The notes under the pieces: model-generated | The model's input: only the letters and a program-made list of their open reading frames with translations | Database searches by the model: none | What the model was told of the DNA's origin: nothing | Shown here: positions 12,743 through 24,274 of the stretch, piece by piece | Numbering within the stretch: the stretch's first letter is position 1 | How the letters are laid out: each line of letters starts with the position of its first letter | From: Arthrobotrys musiformis | Lineage: Eukaryota > Ascomycota > Orbiliomycetes > Orbiliales > Orbiliaceae | Reading direction: 5' to 3' | DNA length: 64,000 nucleotides | Assembly: GCA_036971715.1 (NCBI GenBank) | Contig: JAVHJL010000004.1 | Location: 3,782,001 to 3,846,000 of the forward strand | Translations under genes and position numbers: made by a program

Positions 12743-13222
12743 TCACGACGGGATCATCGATGCATGGAGCGCCAGCGTCCCATCGACGCTAACACAAGTA
12801 AGACAGAAACTTTCCCCAAAGACATTCTCCACCAAGAACCCATCCTGACTGACCGATACAGACTGTACATTCGGATGCGAAGCCAGGCTGCGAAGACTTA
12901 TGCCGCTGGATGGCTCTGTCGACATATCCCGAACGACGGGCTTCCAGCAGTCCCAGGTGGTGCCGTAGCTGCATCCCACAATAAGACTGCCAATGGGTCC
13001 AGCCAGCGTAGCAAGGGCCATTCCAGCGCTACTGCCGCCAAATAAGGCTCCAACCCCGAAGATGGCGCCCTCCCCCACCCCCAAAACAGTCGCACCAACG
13101 GACACGCCCTCAATAGCCGCGACACCTGTAACTGTCGCCGTCATTGCAACGCCAGCCCCGCCGGCGCCGAGAGCAGCAACCGAGGGGGGGAAAGTTGCGA
13201 GGCTTGTTATAACGGCGACCAT
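12743..13222 (-). CDS. Small glycine-zipper-like hydrophobic protein, unknown function
   Basis: Intronless 159-aa frame. Residues ~18-80 are almost entirely Gly, Ala, Val, Ser and Thr with Gly at short regular spacing (GAGGAGVAM, GVGEGAIFGVGALFGG), followed by GPIGSLIVGC. This pattern resembles glycine-zipper membrane-inserting segments. After a Trp-containing joint (YGTTWDCWKPVV) the remaining ~65 residues are soluble-looking. There is no classical signal peptide: the start is MVAVITSLATFPPSV. I do not recognise a named family. Similar small zipper proteins are common in accessory parts of fungal genomes, but a role such as pore formation would be speculation. The long uninterrupted frame and protein-like composition support a real gene. 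Confidence 0.6.
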   Translation of the reverse strand: MVAVITSLATFPPSVAALGAGGAGVAMTATVTGVAAIEGVSVGATVLGVGEGAIFGVGALFGGSSAGMALATLAGPIGSLIVGCSYGTTWDCWKPVVRDMSTEPSSGISLRSLASHPNVQSVSVSQDGFLVENVFGESFCLTCVSVDGTLALHASMIPS

Positions 13223-14252
13223 TGTGGTATTTTGGAGTAGAGGTTTCTGTTTTATAATCCAATCTTGGAGTAATTGTGGATATACAATCGCGTAGGTAGT
13301 AATAGATGTGCTTAGGAGTAGCTAATATATAGCGTGGGAGCATACGGTATGATATACGGTATGCAGAAATTAATAGGGAATGTACTTTAAATCCAAGGAG
13401 CAAAGGCGGCGTAAGGTGGTATTTATAAACATGAACTTGACCAGAAGCTCTGGCCCACCTCTGACTACAGCTATAGTTCTGCTCTGAGTACAAGACCAGT
13501 GCTACTTGAACCCTCTCCTTAATTATAAGCTTACGAAAATGAAGTTCTGTATAATTATACCCGACCTTCGTTACACCGCATACAAACCGAACAAACCAAC
13601 CTCCCGTAAATTCTGCTTTCCGTCTTGTCAGATAAACTGTTTTACTAACCCGGAGCTCTCAAAAACGTCGAGGCACGCTTGATTTCAGGCACTATTTGGC
13701 ACCAGACAAATTTCGCAATAAACATCACATTTGATTCGACGGGATCCGCGGCCCGCCCCGTTTCACAAGACAATTGTACAAACATGCAGTGGTAGCAATA
13801 TATAGATTCCACTGGTACTTTTGTTGGTAAACTTCTATTCGGACTACAAATATAAACTAAGTACATCCTGAGAAACTGGGTACGAGACCAGTACACCCAT
13901 ATAATTGATTCGATGTGTCTACATGTATCCCCGTGTGCATAGTAGATAAGGCAAGGACAGCACACAGTTGCATGAATTATGAGAACTACAGATATGCAGA
14001 TTTCGTTGAAATTATGTGCGCCTGGTTTTGTGTCGACATATCCAATCATCGTAGTATCAAAGCGGGGTAAATCTTGTATTTCAAATTGAAGCTGAGAGGT
14101 ATATCCTGAAAGAAGTTTATAGTCATCTAGGTGGTGTTGCTATTTCGTGGCCTGGGCCTCGAGTGTATCGAGTCTGGATCCTCTGTGATTAATTGATATC
14201 CCTATGTCCTTCTAAGATAATTGATCGAACACGCATGATTAACCATCTATAA
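13223..14252. other. Intergenic, no convincing gene
   Basis: Between the glycine-zipper gene and the 3' end of spt8. A 134-codon minus-strand frame (13645-14049) is present but is Cys/His/Ile-rich and resembles nothing, so I treat it as chance. Short direct repeats of ACGGTATG occur near 13345-13365. Confidence 0.4.
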
Positions 14253-16494
14253 CTACATAGGAACGATCTCATAACCCAACATGACCTCCGTCGATGTCCC
14301 CTCCCAGCCTCTATTCCCTGCCATTGTTAGCAGATATGTACTCGTAGGGTCAACGTCTATAATCCAACTTTGTGGTTAGCGATATAATTTTCCAGAGAAA
14401 TGTTGTGCACATGTGATAACAGGTCAAAAGAAAAACTTACAAACTGAACTTAAAACTCCGCCATGATGCCCGGGAACGATTAAGAAAGGTACTCTCGAAT
14501 GCCTCGTCGCCTCATCATCCCTCAAATCGTATATCCTCAAATTATCAAAAGATGCACTATCACAACAAAAAATTTAGCAAAAATACGTCCGCAAACCCGA
14601 GAATTTTAAACAAGACGTACCAAACAAGATGCCTCCCATTCACCATCGGTGTAACATAACTAACGGCTCCACTGCCCCCCGGAAACTTCAACGTACGAAC
14701 CGAATTCTGGAAATCTTTATGAATGTTATATTCCTCCACCGTCCCGTTTCTCCGCCCGACGTATACATGATTTCCATCAACACCCCAACAAGCGGATGTA
14801 CTCCAAGGCGGAATACCCTTCCCGGGCAGTAATCTCGTAATGGGCGATTCTTGCCTTCGATCGTATACTCTGACAATACCATCGATCGAAGCGGCTAAGA
14901 AGATATTAGATGATACATCCGGACTACCATTCGCATCTAGATCGTTCATATTGATCGGTGATCGTGGGTTTTCGGGACCTTGAGACTCTCTTGTGTCGGG
15001 AATATCGATATTAACGTCGCCTATTGTTTCCGATGAGGTGTTCTCAGCCAAATTCGCCTCCGCCGCTGCCGCAGCGACCACGCTGGCGTTTTCATTTATT
15101 AGTTGCTGTTCTGCCGGCTGGGTGTCGCCCATTAGAATATCATCGTCGCCGTCTGTTAGTGCTAATGTTGAATTCTTCGCCGTTCGGGTGTTTGAGAGTT
15201 CTTCGCCGAATAAATCGTCTGCATCGACATCGTCACCGCCGAAGAGGGAGTCAAACCCTCCCGATGAAGCCGGGGATCCCGGCGCGTCTGCGTCTGCATC
15301 GGCTTCTCGTTTCGGTGATTTTATACCATTTGTTAAACCGTTCGTGAGTTTGGAGAGTGATGATGAGGTTATGCCGTTCATTATTGGTTGTCGTTCTACA
15401 GGGATGGGGATTATCGATTGCGGTCTCCATTGGATGGCTGATATTTGACCAGCTTGTGGTCCATAGCTACGGACTATTTCTCCTTTGTTAAGATCCCATT
15501 CCTTTACATTGTTAGTTTTGTGCGACTTAAAGATGTTGGGGGGGCTTCAAATCGGGTTATTCGTACATAAAGATCCTTGTCCCAGCTCCCCGAGAGTACC
15601 GACTTTTCGTCCGCGCCGAGCGTTAGAACCGATACGGTGGATTTGTGTTTCCGTAATACCGTCACAACCTTCCCTTCGTCGTGCCGCACCGATTGGAGGT
15701 TTATGTTTCCGTTCTGTTGATATAGTCCGTTAGTGAAACTCGGCAAACCGCAGCTGTATTGCGCCCTCACCTCAAGGCCTGATAATAACCATAAAGCTTG
15801 GCTTTGTGTCGCTAACGAATATACTGGCGATATTTTGATATCATCGGTTTCGACAGATAGACTGTTTTTATCTTAGATTCACCTGTCAGCGGGAGGGGCC
15901 CTCCTAAACAAAAAGCCGATGACTTGTCCGAACAGGTAGCATACCCGGAATCTCTTCATTTTCCCAATACGATAATAATACCCCTGCCTATCCTCACCGC
16001 AAAATCATCAGCCTTATTTCCCACTTCCTTCGGAACCTCTCTCTTGGCCATACCCTCGTAACAGAATCCACAAACGGGTGCTTTTGCGCCACCGTCAACG
16101 GAACCTTCCCATTGATACTCGCAAACCAATCAAACTTCCTAATATACCCATCCTGCCCGCCCGTGAAAACGAGCTTCATACACGGCGTCGCGCAGAAGGC
16201 ATGAATACTCGTACTCATCGGCGCCGCAACGTAAGGTATAATATCATAACTACTCGCCGTCTCGGCGCCCGGACGTATCCTCGGTCTCCACCGTGTATCG
16301 GCATCGGAAGAAGTTTCGCGTTCGCGCTGTAACTGCTGCGTGGCTTCGTCCTGATTATCCGCATCCGCATCATCGGCGTTCTCGGCATCGTCGTCGTTGT
16401 CGTCGTCATCTTCGTTTTCGTTGTCGGATTCTTTATCTTCGTTTTCGCTGCCTTCGTCGTTTTCGACGTCGTCTTCCATCATTGTGTCCTCCAC
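14253..16494 (-). CDS. spt8: SAGA complex subunit Spt8 (WD40 protein)
   Basis: Seven exons from the ATG at 16494: 16494-16054, 15987-15945, 15871-15771, 15713-15567, 15501-14621, 14556-14441, 14356-14253; 610 aa. Spt8 is a WD-repeat subunit of SAGA that contacts TBP and helps its delivery to promoters in the nucleus. The N-terminus is a long Asp/Glu/Asn run. WD40 landmarks include FTGGQDGYIRKFDWF, ISPVYSLATQSQALWLLSGLE, GSWDKDLYEWDLNKG, FLAASIDGIVRVYDRR and the ending AGNRGWEGTSTEVMLGYEI. A disordered insert carries FDSLFGGDDVDADDLFGEE, a signature of fungal Spt8. The true start may lie upstream: the frame stays open from about 16560 to 16494, and a short exon beginning MDTFGG near 16675 could be spliced on. 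Confidence 0.93.
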
Positions 16495-16559
16495 ATCGTT
16501 TTCGGGGGAGGATGGGCCGGAACCTGGTGCGCCTTTCGTGTCAGTTCTGGGCGGATAGC

Positions 16560-17048
16560 GACGCTATTTACGACGGGGACGGTGAAGATCTGGGGAGCGG
16601 GAGAAAAAGGGCAATTGGGTACCTTTCCCGTCATCGGACTGGGTCCCACCGAATGTATCCATGGCTTTTGTTTTTCGCTGCAGGGCGTGAGATCGCGGCG
16701 GCGTGGCTTGTCGGGTTTCTGGCAGCTGTGGATGCCCGCGATGCAGATGGGAGATGCTGGTCTTGAAGGGATGCTTAGCTAGCGAGCTGGTTTCAGCAGC
16801 GGCGCGATGCGCGCCCAAAGCTAAGTTACACACAGAGTACTAATCCCTGCCCGACAACGCATCGTGGTGTGGTATTTTGAGCACCTTTACATTCGAGGCT
16901 GATGTAGTAGTAATAATTCCTTCGATAGTTAACGCCTAATAAACGCCGTAGTAACCATGAATGCTGATTTAAAATACATGAATCGCTAAGTCTGCGACTA
17001 TAAAACAAGAAAAGAGGAAAAAAAGCTACAGCCGAGCTATATTATAAA

Positions 17049-17088
<40 letters not shown>

Positions 17089-17165
17089 AAAGAAAACAGG
17101 GAAAAGCCATATCAAATCCGCCAACGCCGCAAGACACCTTCATACACCAAAAGCCCACAGAATTC
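16560..17165. other. Upstream region of spt8 and 3' end of the helicase gene
   Basis: About 600 bases. The part nearest spt8 may contain a short 5' exon (ATG at about 16675 on the minus strand). The distal part carries a (GAAA)n microsatellite at 17046-17090. No other gene is visible. Confidence 0.4.
17046..17090. repeat. (GAAA)n microsatellite
   Basis: About eleven tandem copies of a GAAA tetranucleotide, in the 3' flank of the helicase gene. It is a simple-sequence repeat and likely length-polymorphic. Confidence 0.9.
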
Positions 17166-20100
17166 TCAAAAATCCAACAGCAAGTCAAGCTCCGAAAACC
17201 CTCTTTTCTCAGATGGAGCTTCATTTCCCTTCTTTTCATCGACGAGGCCTCCCTTCTTCTTATCCGTAGAAATGTACGCCTGTGTTTCCGTTGTTAGAAG
17301 GACTTTGTTCATATCAGTAAACGGAACGATTCCGCTTCCACCACTCGCCAAGGTTTTCGTAACCGGTTCGTCATCGAAACTGATCAAATTCGTGTCTGCC
17401 TTCTTGGCCACGGAGGAGCCCTGGTCCTTCGCTTTCTTGCTAACCTCGTCCTTTTGCAAGCTAGCAATGGCGCCATCGGAATTCTTGCCGGCGAGCTTCA
17501 ACCTTTCCCTAGACTGTTTGTGGACAAATTCCTTCAACTGGTCCAAATTGTAGTCTTCCGAGGATTCGTGGCGCCGGCCGGAACTTGTGGGACTTTCTTC
17601 AAGCTTGGCTTTCTCGGTTGAGGTGGATAGAACTTTGTCGTCAACAGGAGATTGTGACTTGATCTCCTCTTGCTTCTGTTCCTTGTTGGGAACAGCTGAA
17701 ACAATATCGGCGGTGTTGTCGATGGGAGCGGCTAGTAGGATTTCATTGTTTTTATCGGGAGGAAGAGGTTCGAAAACATCAGCATCAAAATCGATTAGTA
17801 ACATTTCAGGTTCTTTTTTGCTAGGCGACTTTGGATCCGGGATAGTTTTAGCTGGAGCTGAAGGGATAGGGGCGGGCTCCTTTTGACGCTTGGGAATAGT
17901 AGGTTGCATGACATCGCCATCCCAACCAAGAGTGGAGAAACTCGGTACCGATGTGGTTGGCTGAGGTGGGACATTATCCCAAGAAATCAAAGGCGTAATT
18001 GCTTCCCGAACTCGCCTCGGAGCCTTGGAAGGCGAGCTCTTTTTGCCTGGAGAGGTTGGATTTAGGACAGTCGGGATCATGTCTGTTGTCTTGACTTCTG
18101 CGAGGCGTTCAGAAAGTTCCTCTACACGTTTACTGGATTGTCGAGCTTGATAGTTGTTTGGAGGTGGCCCGCGGGCCATTGGATTTGTATTTGTGGTCTG
18201 GAAAATTGGGACCGGCTCAGAGTGCCTTTCCATAGCTTTGTTAGGGATAGAACTTTGATAATGAGACGGGGGTGGCCCGCGAACCGTTTGGCTGCTCTTT
18301 GCAGTCTGAATATTTGGGAACGGTTCAGAGAGCCTTTCCACTGGTTTGTTAAAATGTGGGTTTTGGTACTGAGCTGGAGGTGGCCCGCGGACCGCCTGGC
18401 TGCTGGCGGCCTGGGGTGTTGGGAATTGTTCTAGGGGTCTTCCCATTGTATTACTGGAGCTGGGATTTTGGTAATGAGACGGGGGTGGCCCGCGAACCGT
18501 TTGACTGCTCTTTGCAGTCTGAGTATTTGGGAACGGTTCAGAGAGCCTTTCCACCGGTTTGTTAAAATGTGGGTTTTGGTACTGAGCCGGAGGTGGCCCG
18601 CGGACCGCCTGGCTGCTGGCGGTCTGGGGTGTTGGGAATTGTCCTAGAGGTCTTCCCATTGTATTACTGGAGCTGGGATTTTGGTAATGGGCAGGGGGCG
18701 GGGCGCGGGCCGGCTGGTTGCTATCCGTAGCCCGAGCGCCACCAAGCTGATCTGCAAGTCTGTCCATATGACTGTTAGGGTTGTAGGTCGAATATTGGCC
18801 TTGATTAGGTGTGTGGTTGCAATATCCGCATTTGCCAACACTACAAGCTTGAAAGCATTTGTTAGAGCAAGGGTGGCCACAAGGGAGGGACTTGCGGCAT
18901 GGCTCAGCGCAGCAGACACGATTGTGTTCATATCTAAGTAAACATTAGTCTTTCGAATCCCCGATCTAGTGGATCGCTTTATAGATGGCGCTTCAAGACT
19001 ATAATAAGCCGTGAAGGGGAACTTACGGATGGCACATCAAAGTGCATCGATGACCACAATCTAAGCTCTCGCCGCAAGGATTCTTGCAACCACCATCGAT
19101 CTCATGCCAATCAGCAACATCTATCAAATCAAAAATGTTAGGACACTTCAAGGAACTAATTCTTGTTGCGGGACCTACATTGCATCTGCGTGATGTTCTT
19201 GTGCCGCTGGCAGGTTACAGGGAGCATAGTACCAATGGCAGGGGGGTTACTAGCGTACTCGTTAGCTAAACTTGTACGTAGGATTCGGGGTGGCGATATG
19301 AGTGCGTACCGTTCGTTCATGATTTGCAAGATATCCCACCATAGGCCGCTGGTCTGCGATAGTAGGTTCGCATTGCCAAACATATAGAATCCACGTTTGG
19401 CTCTCTACAATTTACATTAGTATCACTGTCTAGAGCTCGGAATAAGGGAGCTAGTCATACCGAAATAGAAACACAGACACGATTTGGGACCTATAAAATA
19501 CGGTCATTAGCACCGATCCACTCATAGAAGGACAGTTGGGGGAAAACATACGTTAAGAAACCCAATGTTCAGTTGAGCGTTACTCCTACAAAGAGATAAA
19601 ATGACAACTTCGTTCTCTTCACCCTGAAAGCTATCAACAGTTGCGACCCGGATACGGTCTTTGCCAATAGCCCCCTTGTTCAGCTTCTCGTTTCGAGAGA
19701 GCAATCTGCGGAGCTCTCTGGCTTGCCCAGTATAGAAAGTCAAAATCGTAATCTCTTTACGCGCAATACCATTTTCCACGAGATATTGGCAAAACCCAAC
19801 AATCATCTGGGCTTCGTGCGAGTTCTTCTTCGAAAGTTCATCCTGCTCTTCCGGGACCTCGTGGGCAAAAAAGAAGAGGTTAGTATTGCCCATACCCGGG
19901 ACGGGTTTCATGTTAAAAACTTGAGAGTCGTCTTCGAGGTCTTCATATATTGGCATTAGGATCCTGCGAATCTCTGGGCGCATACGACGCTGCTTCTTCA
20001 ACCCACTGTATTCAATCCCGTTGTTGACTAGTCTTTCGAACATCGAGACGGAAAGATTGTAAGGTGGCTTGTCGAGTTCCATAACGTTGCAATGACCCTT

Positions 20101-22470
20101 CAGCTGCTTGTGGTCACCAACCAAAACAAGCTGCTGGATGCTGGGGTAACAAGCGGCAATAAGGGGGCCTTCTAGGGTTTCAGCAGCCTCTTCAATGAGG
20201 CAGATCCTTGGTTGGAGAGCAGCAACTAAACTGCGGTACTTGCTGACACCGGTCGTCGTCAACCCGATTACCCGAGCTTTCTCCAGAATATGAGCATCCG
20301 CTTCCCATTTGGCGATTTTGTATTCAGTAACATTTTGTGCATATTCCTTGTTGATTTTGCGCATCTCCTCCTCAATAGCGGTGATATAGAGGTTCTCGAG
20401 GTGCGCATATACGTCACCTCTCACTGGCTCGGGAATATCCCAGAGGTCGTCCTTCTTCATGTAGCCCAGAACGGTCTCCTTAGTGACGGCAGGTCGGGTA
20501 ATAACCTGCATTTTGCGTTCAAATTCCACAAAGGTTCCGTACAGCTTTCCGTCCCATTCATCGTTGAATTCAGCCTCTAAATCTTTGAGCTCTTCAACTC
20601 CAATATCCTCATCCTCAATATCACACGCCATAACTTCGCGGCGGGGCCTGGGCCTAAGCGCATCGCCTATCCACGCAATCATCGGCGAGATAGCGCTCTC
20701 TTTGTTGCCAACCGAGAGTTTAACCCATTGGTCGACACGTTTGTGGAATTTATCGCGTTGAGTCTGTGTGATGATGTTGTAAAGGAGTAGATTGTCAGGA
20801 GTGAGATTTCGTTCACTGAGGCACTCGAGAAGCCCGCGAGCCCTTTTTTCAAGGCTCTTGAATTTGCTTCGGCATCTGTGAATACCAGAGCCCTGTACGA
20901 TGACATTCCCCACTTGTTGGCGAACATTGAAGAGAGTCCGCTCGCGTATCACTCCGGTATCTTGTGTTCTGCCACCCAACCTGATCACACGACTTTCGAA
21001 TTCAATAACGTGACGAAGAAGCTGGTCTAGAGCGTGGTTCGTCTGGCAAGCAATAATAATGGGAGGGTCTTTGGGCTTGCTGTTCGCGACCATGGCGGCT
21101 ATCGACTTTGTGCTTACAAAGGTCTTTCCGCAACCCGGTGGTCCTTGAACGATGGCAAGCTCCTTGGTGAGAATCCTTTCGACCGCTTCTAGCTGGAACT
21201 CATCCATACTAGTGGTAACTTGGCTCTTTTTCGGGAAACCTTTTAAGATGTTGACGTTTTGCAAGGCCGCACTGTCGCTGTCGTTAAAACAAGGTGCTAA
21301 GTTAAGACCCGGCTTCTCTTTCAAGAATTGGGGGGTTCCAACAGCAGTATCCTGGAGAGTCAGGATCTTGTTGAATGGAAAATTGCCATCCATTCGCTGT
21401 AATGCTCGTAGGGTGTGCTTGAAGGCTTCGAAGTATCCGCTACGCGACTCCACCATAATCCAGGTCTTCGTCGGATCGAGTTCCAGCTCATCTGGGTGTA
21501 AAAGCAGGTCAACGACGGTGCCATAGGGCAAATCACCCTCTAAACCAGATATTGGTCTCGCTGCGACGGTTGCAACACGAACAACGCTCTGAAAATTGTC
21601 GGTAGTAAGGGCGACGAGCGTTCCGGGGCAAAGGCGTTTCGAATTCTCCCAGGCGATTCTCTTTCGAGCTCGGTTTGTAGAGAAGCTCATTTTGACGCAG
21701 ATACCAGAGTATGCGAAGGTAACACCGACGATCCGACAGCTTTCGTAGACGCAGATTTGATGTTCATCGTCCATTGTGGGTTCCTTCCGGAATCGACCGA
21801 CTGCATCGCGAAGGGGTGAGAAGGAGTCTTCACGTAGAAGCTCGTAGTGGGCGCCTAGGTAGTCGTCGATTGATTCCCACGGGTGCTCCACCTCGTTGAT
21901 AGGGAGGTCAACTACGTCCGTCATAAGTTCTTCGGTAGAAGGGACTTCAGGGAGCAGTCTCCAGGCACTGGGGACCTCGTCATCGGTGGAGAACGGGAGA
22001 GCACGTTCGTAATGTTCAACAAGCGGATTCCGAGGAACGCTGCTGTAAGAAGCTGTAGCTCTGTCCCGAGGTCGGCTCGTCGCGACAAGCCTCTCAGAGA
22101 GATGGGCATTCATTTCCCCATTATCGTCTGCTTGATTTCCAGAGACCTGGAAATGAGTATTATTGTGGGAAGAAGTCATCTTTCCACGACGGGAACCAGA
22201 GTTCCCTCTATTGCTGCTGCTGCTGCTGCTCTGGTGATGGTGGGACCTCTGAGCAGGGAATGTTATCGGTGGAGGAAAACGGCCTCCAGCTTGCTGCCCT
22301 TGCAGCATATCATCGTCAGCCGGATCGCGCCCGTACGCGACCTGTTGCTGCACAGGTCGACCGGATTGCGAGCCAGCGGCACGGGGAAAGTTCCCTCCGC
22401 CGCGGCCTCGGCCACCACGGCTGTTGGCACGTCCTGTCGGACGTCCATTCAGTTCAAAATTGCTTGACAT
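17166..22470 (-). CDS. NFX1-type zinc-finger SF1 RNA helicase (Hrr1/ZNFX1-like) with repeat tail
   Basis: Six exons: 22470-19552, 19490-19461, 19404-19310, 19249-19179, 19120-19027, 18933-17166; 1,658 aa. Relatives are S. pombe Hrr1 (a partner of RNA-dependent RNA polymerase in RNAi heterochromatin) and animal ZNFX1. The N-terminus is RGG-rich and Gln/Ser-rich. The Upf1-like helicase core has GPPGCGKT (Walker A, about residue 443), QTNHALDQLL, LIEEAAETLEG (DEAD-box equivalent), VGDHKQLKGH, VDSFQGEENEVV and SRAKRGFYMFG. Cys/His fingers of NFX1 type follow (GGCKNPCGESLDCGHRC, CRKSLPCGHPC, CGYCNH). After the fingers comes an unusual ~590-aa tail: six 35-36-aa repeats (about 18707-18069) headed RGPPPxxYQ, then a Ser/Lys/Pro-rich segment ending ELDLLLDF. 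The family is clear; involvement in RNAi is inferred. Confidence 0.9.
18069..18707 (-). repeat. Coding tandem repeat, 35-36-aa units in a ~213-nt higher-order period
   Basis: Six units in the tail of the helicase gene, each beginning RAPPP or RGPPP followed by a YQ motif. Units 1+2 and 3+4 are nearly identical pairs (the NTMGRPL unit alternates with the NKPVERLSEPFPN unit). Units 5 and 6 are diverged. The DNA of the two pairs is also nearly identical, indicating a recent duplication of a 71-codon block. Confidence 0.9.
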
Positions 22471-24274
22471 TGTTGGGTTGGATGGAAAATACCAACCCGA
22501 ACAAGTCGGGGGAGGCTAAAAGGAGGAGATGGGGGAGGGTGGGGGAAAGATAAGACCGAGGGGACCGGGAGCAATCCTAGGGGAGGACTGGGCGGAGAAG
22601 ACAAAGAGGACCAGGGATTAGTCGACCAGTCTAGACGGCACCGGAGAGGAGAACAAGGGAGAGAGATCTAGATACCAACAGGCCACTAGTCAGTTCCAGA
22701 TACCTCTCGACAGGTGCATTGACGGATGGAAATGTTGGATGGATTAGATGGTACATACCTTTTTAAACTGTGTGGCCCTTGGTTGGTTGGTTGGTTGGTT
22801 GGTTGGTTGGTTTGAAGGTGTCTCGTAAACCAGAGCTGGTAGAAGGTTTCAGAGGCTGTGGATGTTGAGAAGAGGTTGTTTAGGAGGCAGGGAGCAACAA
22901 GGGCAGAAGATTATATAAAAAAGACGTTGCTGGGAGCGAGTGAGGAATATGTGTTGACCTTGTTGCAAAGCCGAAACGGGCCACCAGCGGAAGCAGGCAA
23001 ACGTTCTGATCAAACAGGCCGATTTCGAGTGCTCCAAGCTTCAAGAGCTTAGCTTCCGAGCTTTCGATATCACCGAACAGCTTTGAACAAGTTGATGAAG
23101 AGCGAGATTCCGAACAAGAGAAGTTTGGAGGAGGTTTGGATGAGGCTCAGGTAGGTTGGAGCGCGTGGAGAAGGAGCAATTGGGTGATTAGATGGAGGAG
23201 ATGGGAGGTGGAAGGAAGGTGTAAGTTTTCGTGAGAAGAGAGCCTGATGCTGTGTTGTTGCTGCTGAGGTTGAATTTGGACTGTTAGCTATCGAAGAGTG
23301 AATAGATCAGGACACAAATTTTAAAACTGCAGGGGCCCTTTCGGTGGGTGAAAACATACTTGGTCTGTTTGATTACCTGTGGTAGCTGGGCTCGGGCATT
23401 ACAATTGCTTGAGCATATATACGGGACGTATGTACTTACACTATAAACCGGCGTGGGCTGAGGTACTTGGTCAATTGCGGAGGAATTTAGACGGTATATT
23501 AGGTACTTAACTATAGTTAGCATGTATCAGGAAAGACATAGAACGTTGACCGGTCCTGCAGAAGACGAGAGAAAGCTTGAGAACATGGCCATTGTAGTGT
23601 ATTATAAGACTGTGCAGCTGTATCGAATTGAGCCTATTGAATTGAACCGTCTGCGGTTGCCTGTCCGCATCTATTTCTAGGTACCTACCCAGTGATACCA
23701 CTCTTGATATATCGTAAGTATCGATATATCCCATCCGGCTGGGCAGTTCACAGACTGGGTGATGGGAAGGAGTATACTAGTATAAAGGTAGGTACAAGTG
23801 GAGTGATATCGCGAACCGATTCAGGTTAGTGTAGTCGACCAGTCGCGCGGACCACAAAAAGTGCCTGAAGTTACCGGCGCCATGTCTACGTCGACCCCGC
23901 CTGAAGTCACTCGTGGCCAGGCCCGGGCGGGGCTCAAGCTAGCTGATTACCTAGGTCCATGCAGGGTGAACAAATTTTTACCTTAGTTCCTTTAACTATA
24001 TTCTCCAACATGGTCCAATAATATACGGTATTATATATCTTTACAAAAGACGGACGAATCTAGAACTCACTATATGAAATTAAATAAGGGATTAAGAAAT
24101 TGAATGGCAGGTACTGAATCGACGGATATATAGATCTAGACCTATATACGGGTATAAGAGAATGCGAAAAAAAAGACGATAGAGCACCTCGAGCCCGTTG
24201 GAAGTCATATACTTGTAGGCGTCCAAAAGCGCCCGTACCGGTACCCCGGTCATTATTCAAGACGAATCAATCCG
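22471..24274. other. Intergenic, no gene seen
   Basis: About 1.8 kb upstream of the helicase gene and downstream of the acyl-CoA ligase gene. It contains a (GGTT)n run at 22788-22811 and an imperfect palindrome GATATATCG...CGATATATC near 23703-23728. The purine-rich sequence at 22500-22660 probably belongs to the helicase promoter or leader. No coding signal is recognised. Confidence 0.45.
22788..22811. repeat. (GGTT)n microsatellite
   Basis: Six tandem GGTT units in the helicase upstream region. Confidence 0.85.

Noticed and set aside
13645..14049. 134-codon minus-strand frame with many Cys, His and Ile
   Set aside because: No similarity, no clear promoter context, and amino-acid content typical of AT-rich non-coding DNA.
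18950..18965. TTCGAATCCCCGATC, also resembling a tRNA T-arm
   Set aside because: It lies inside an intron of the helicase gene and has no matching tRNA body.
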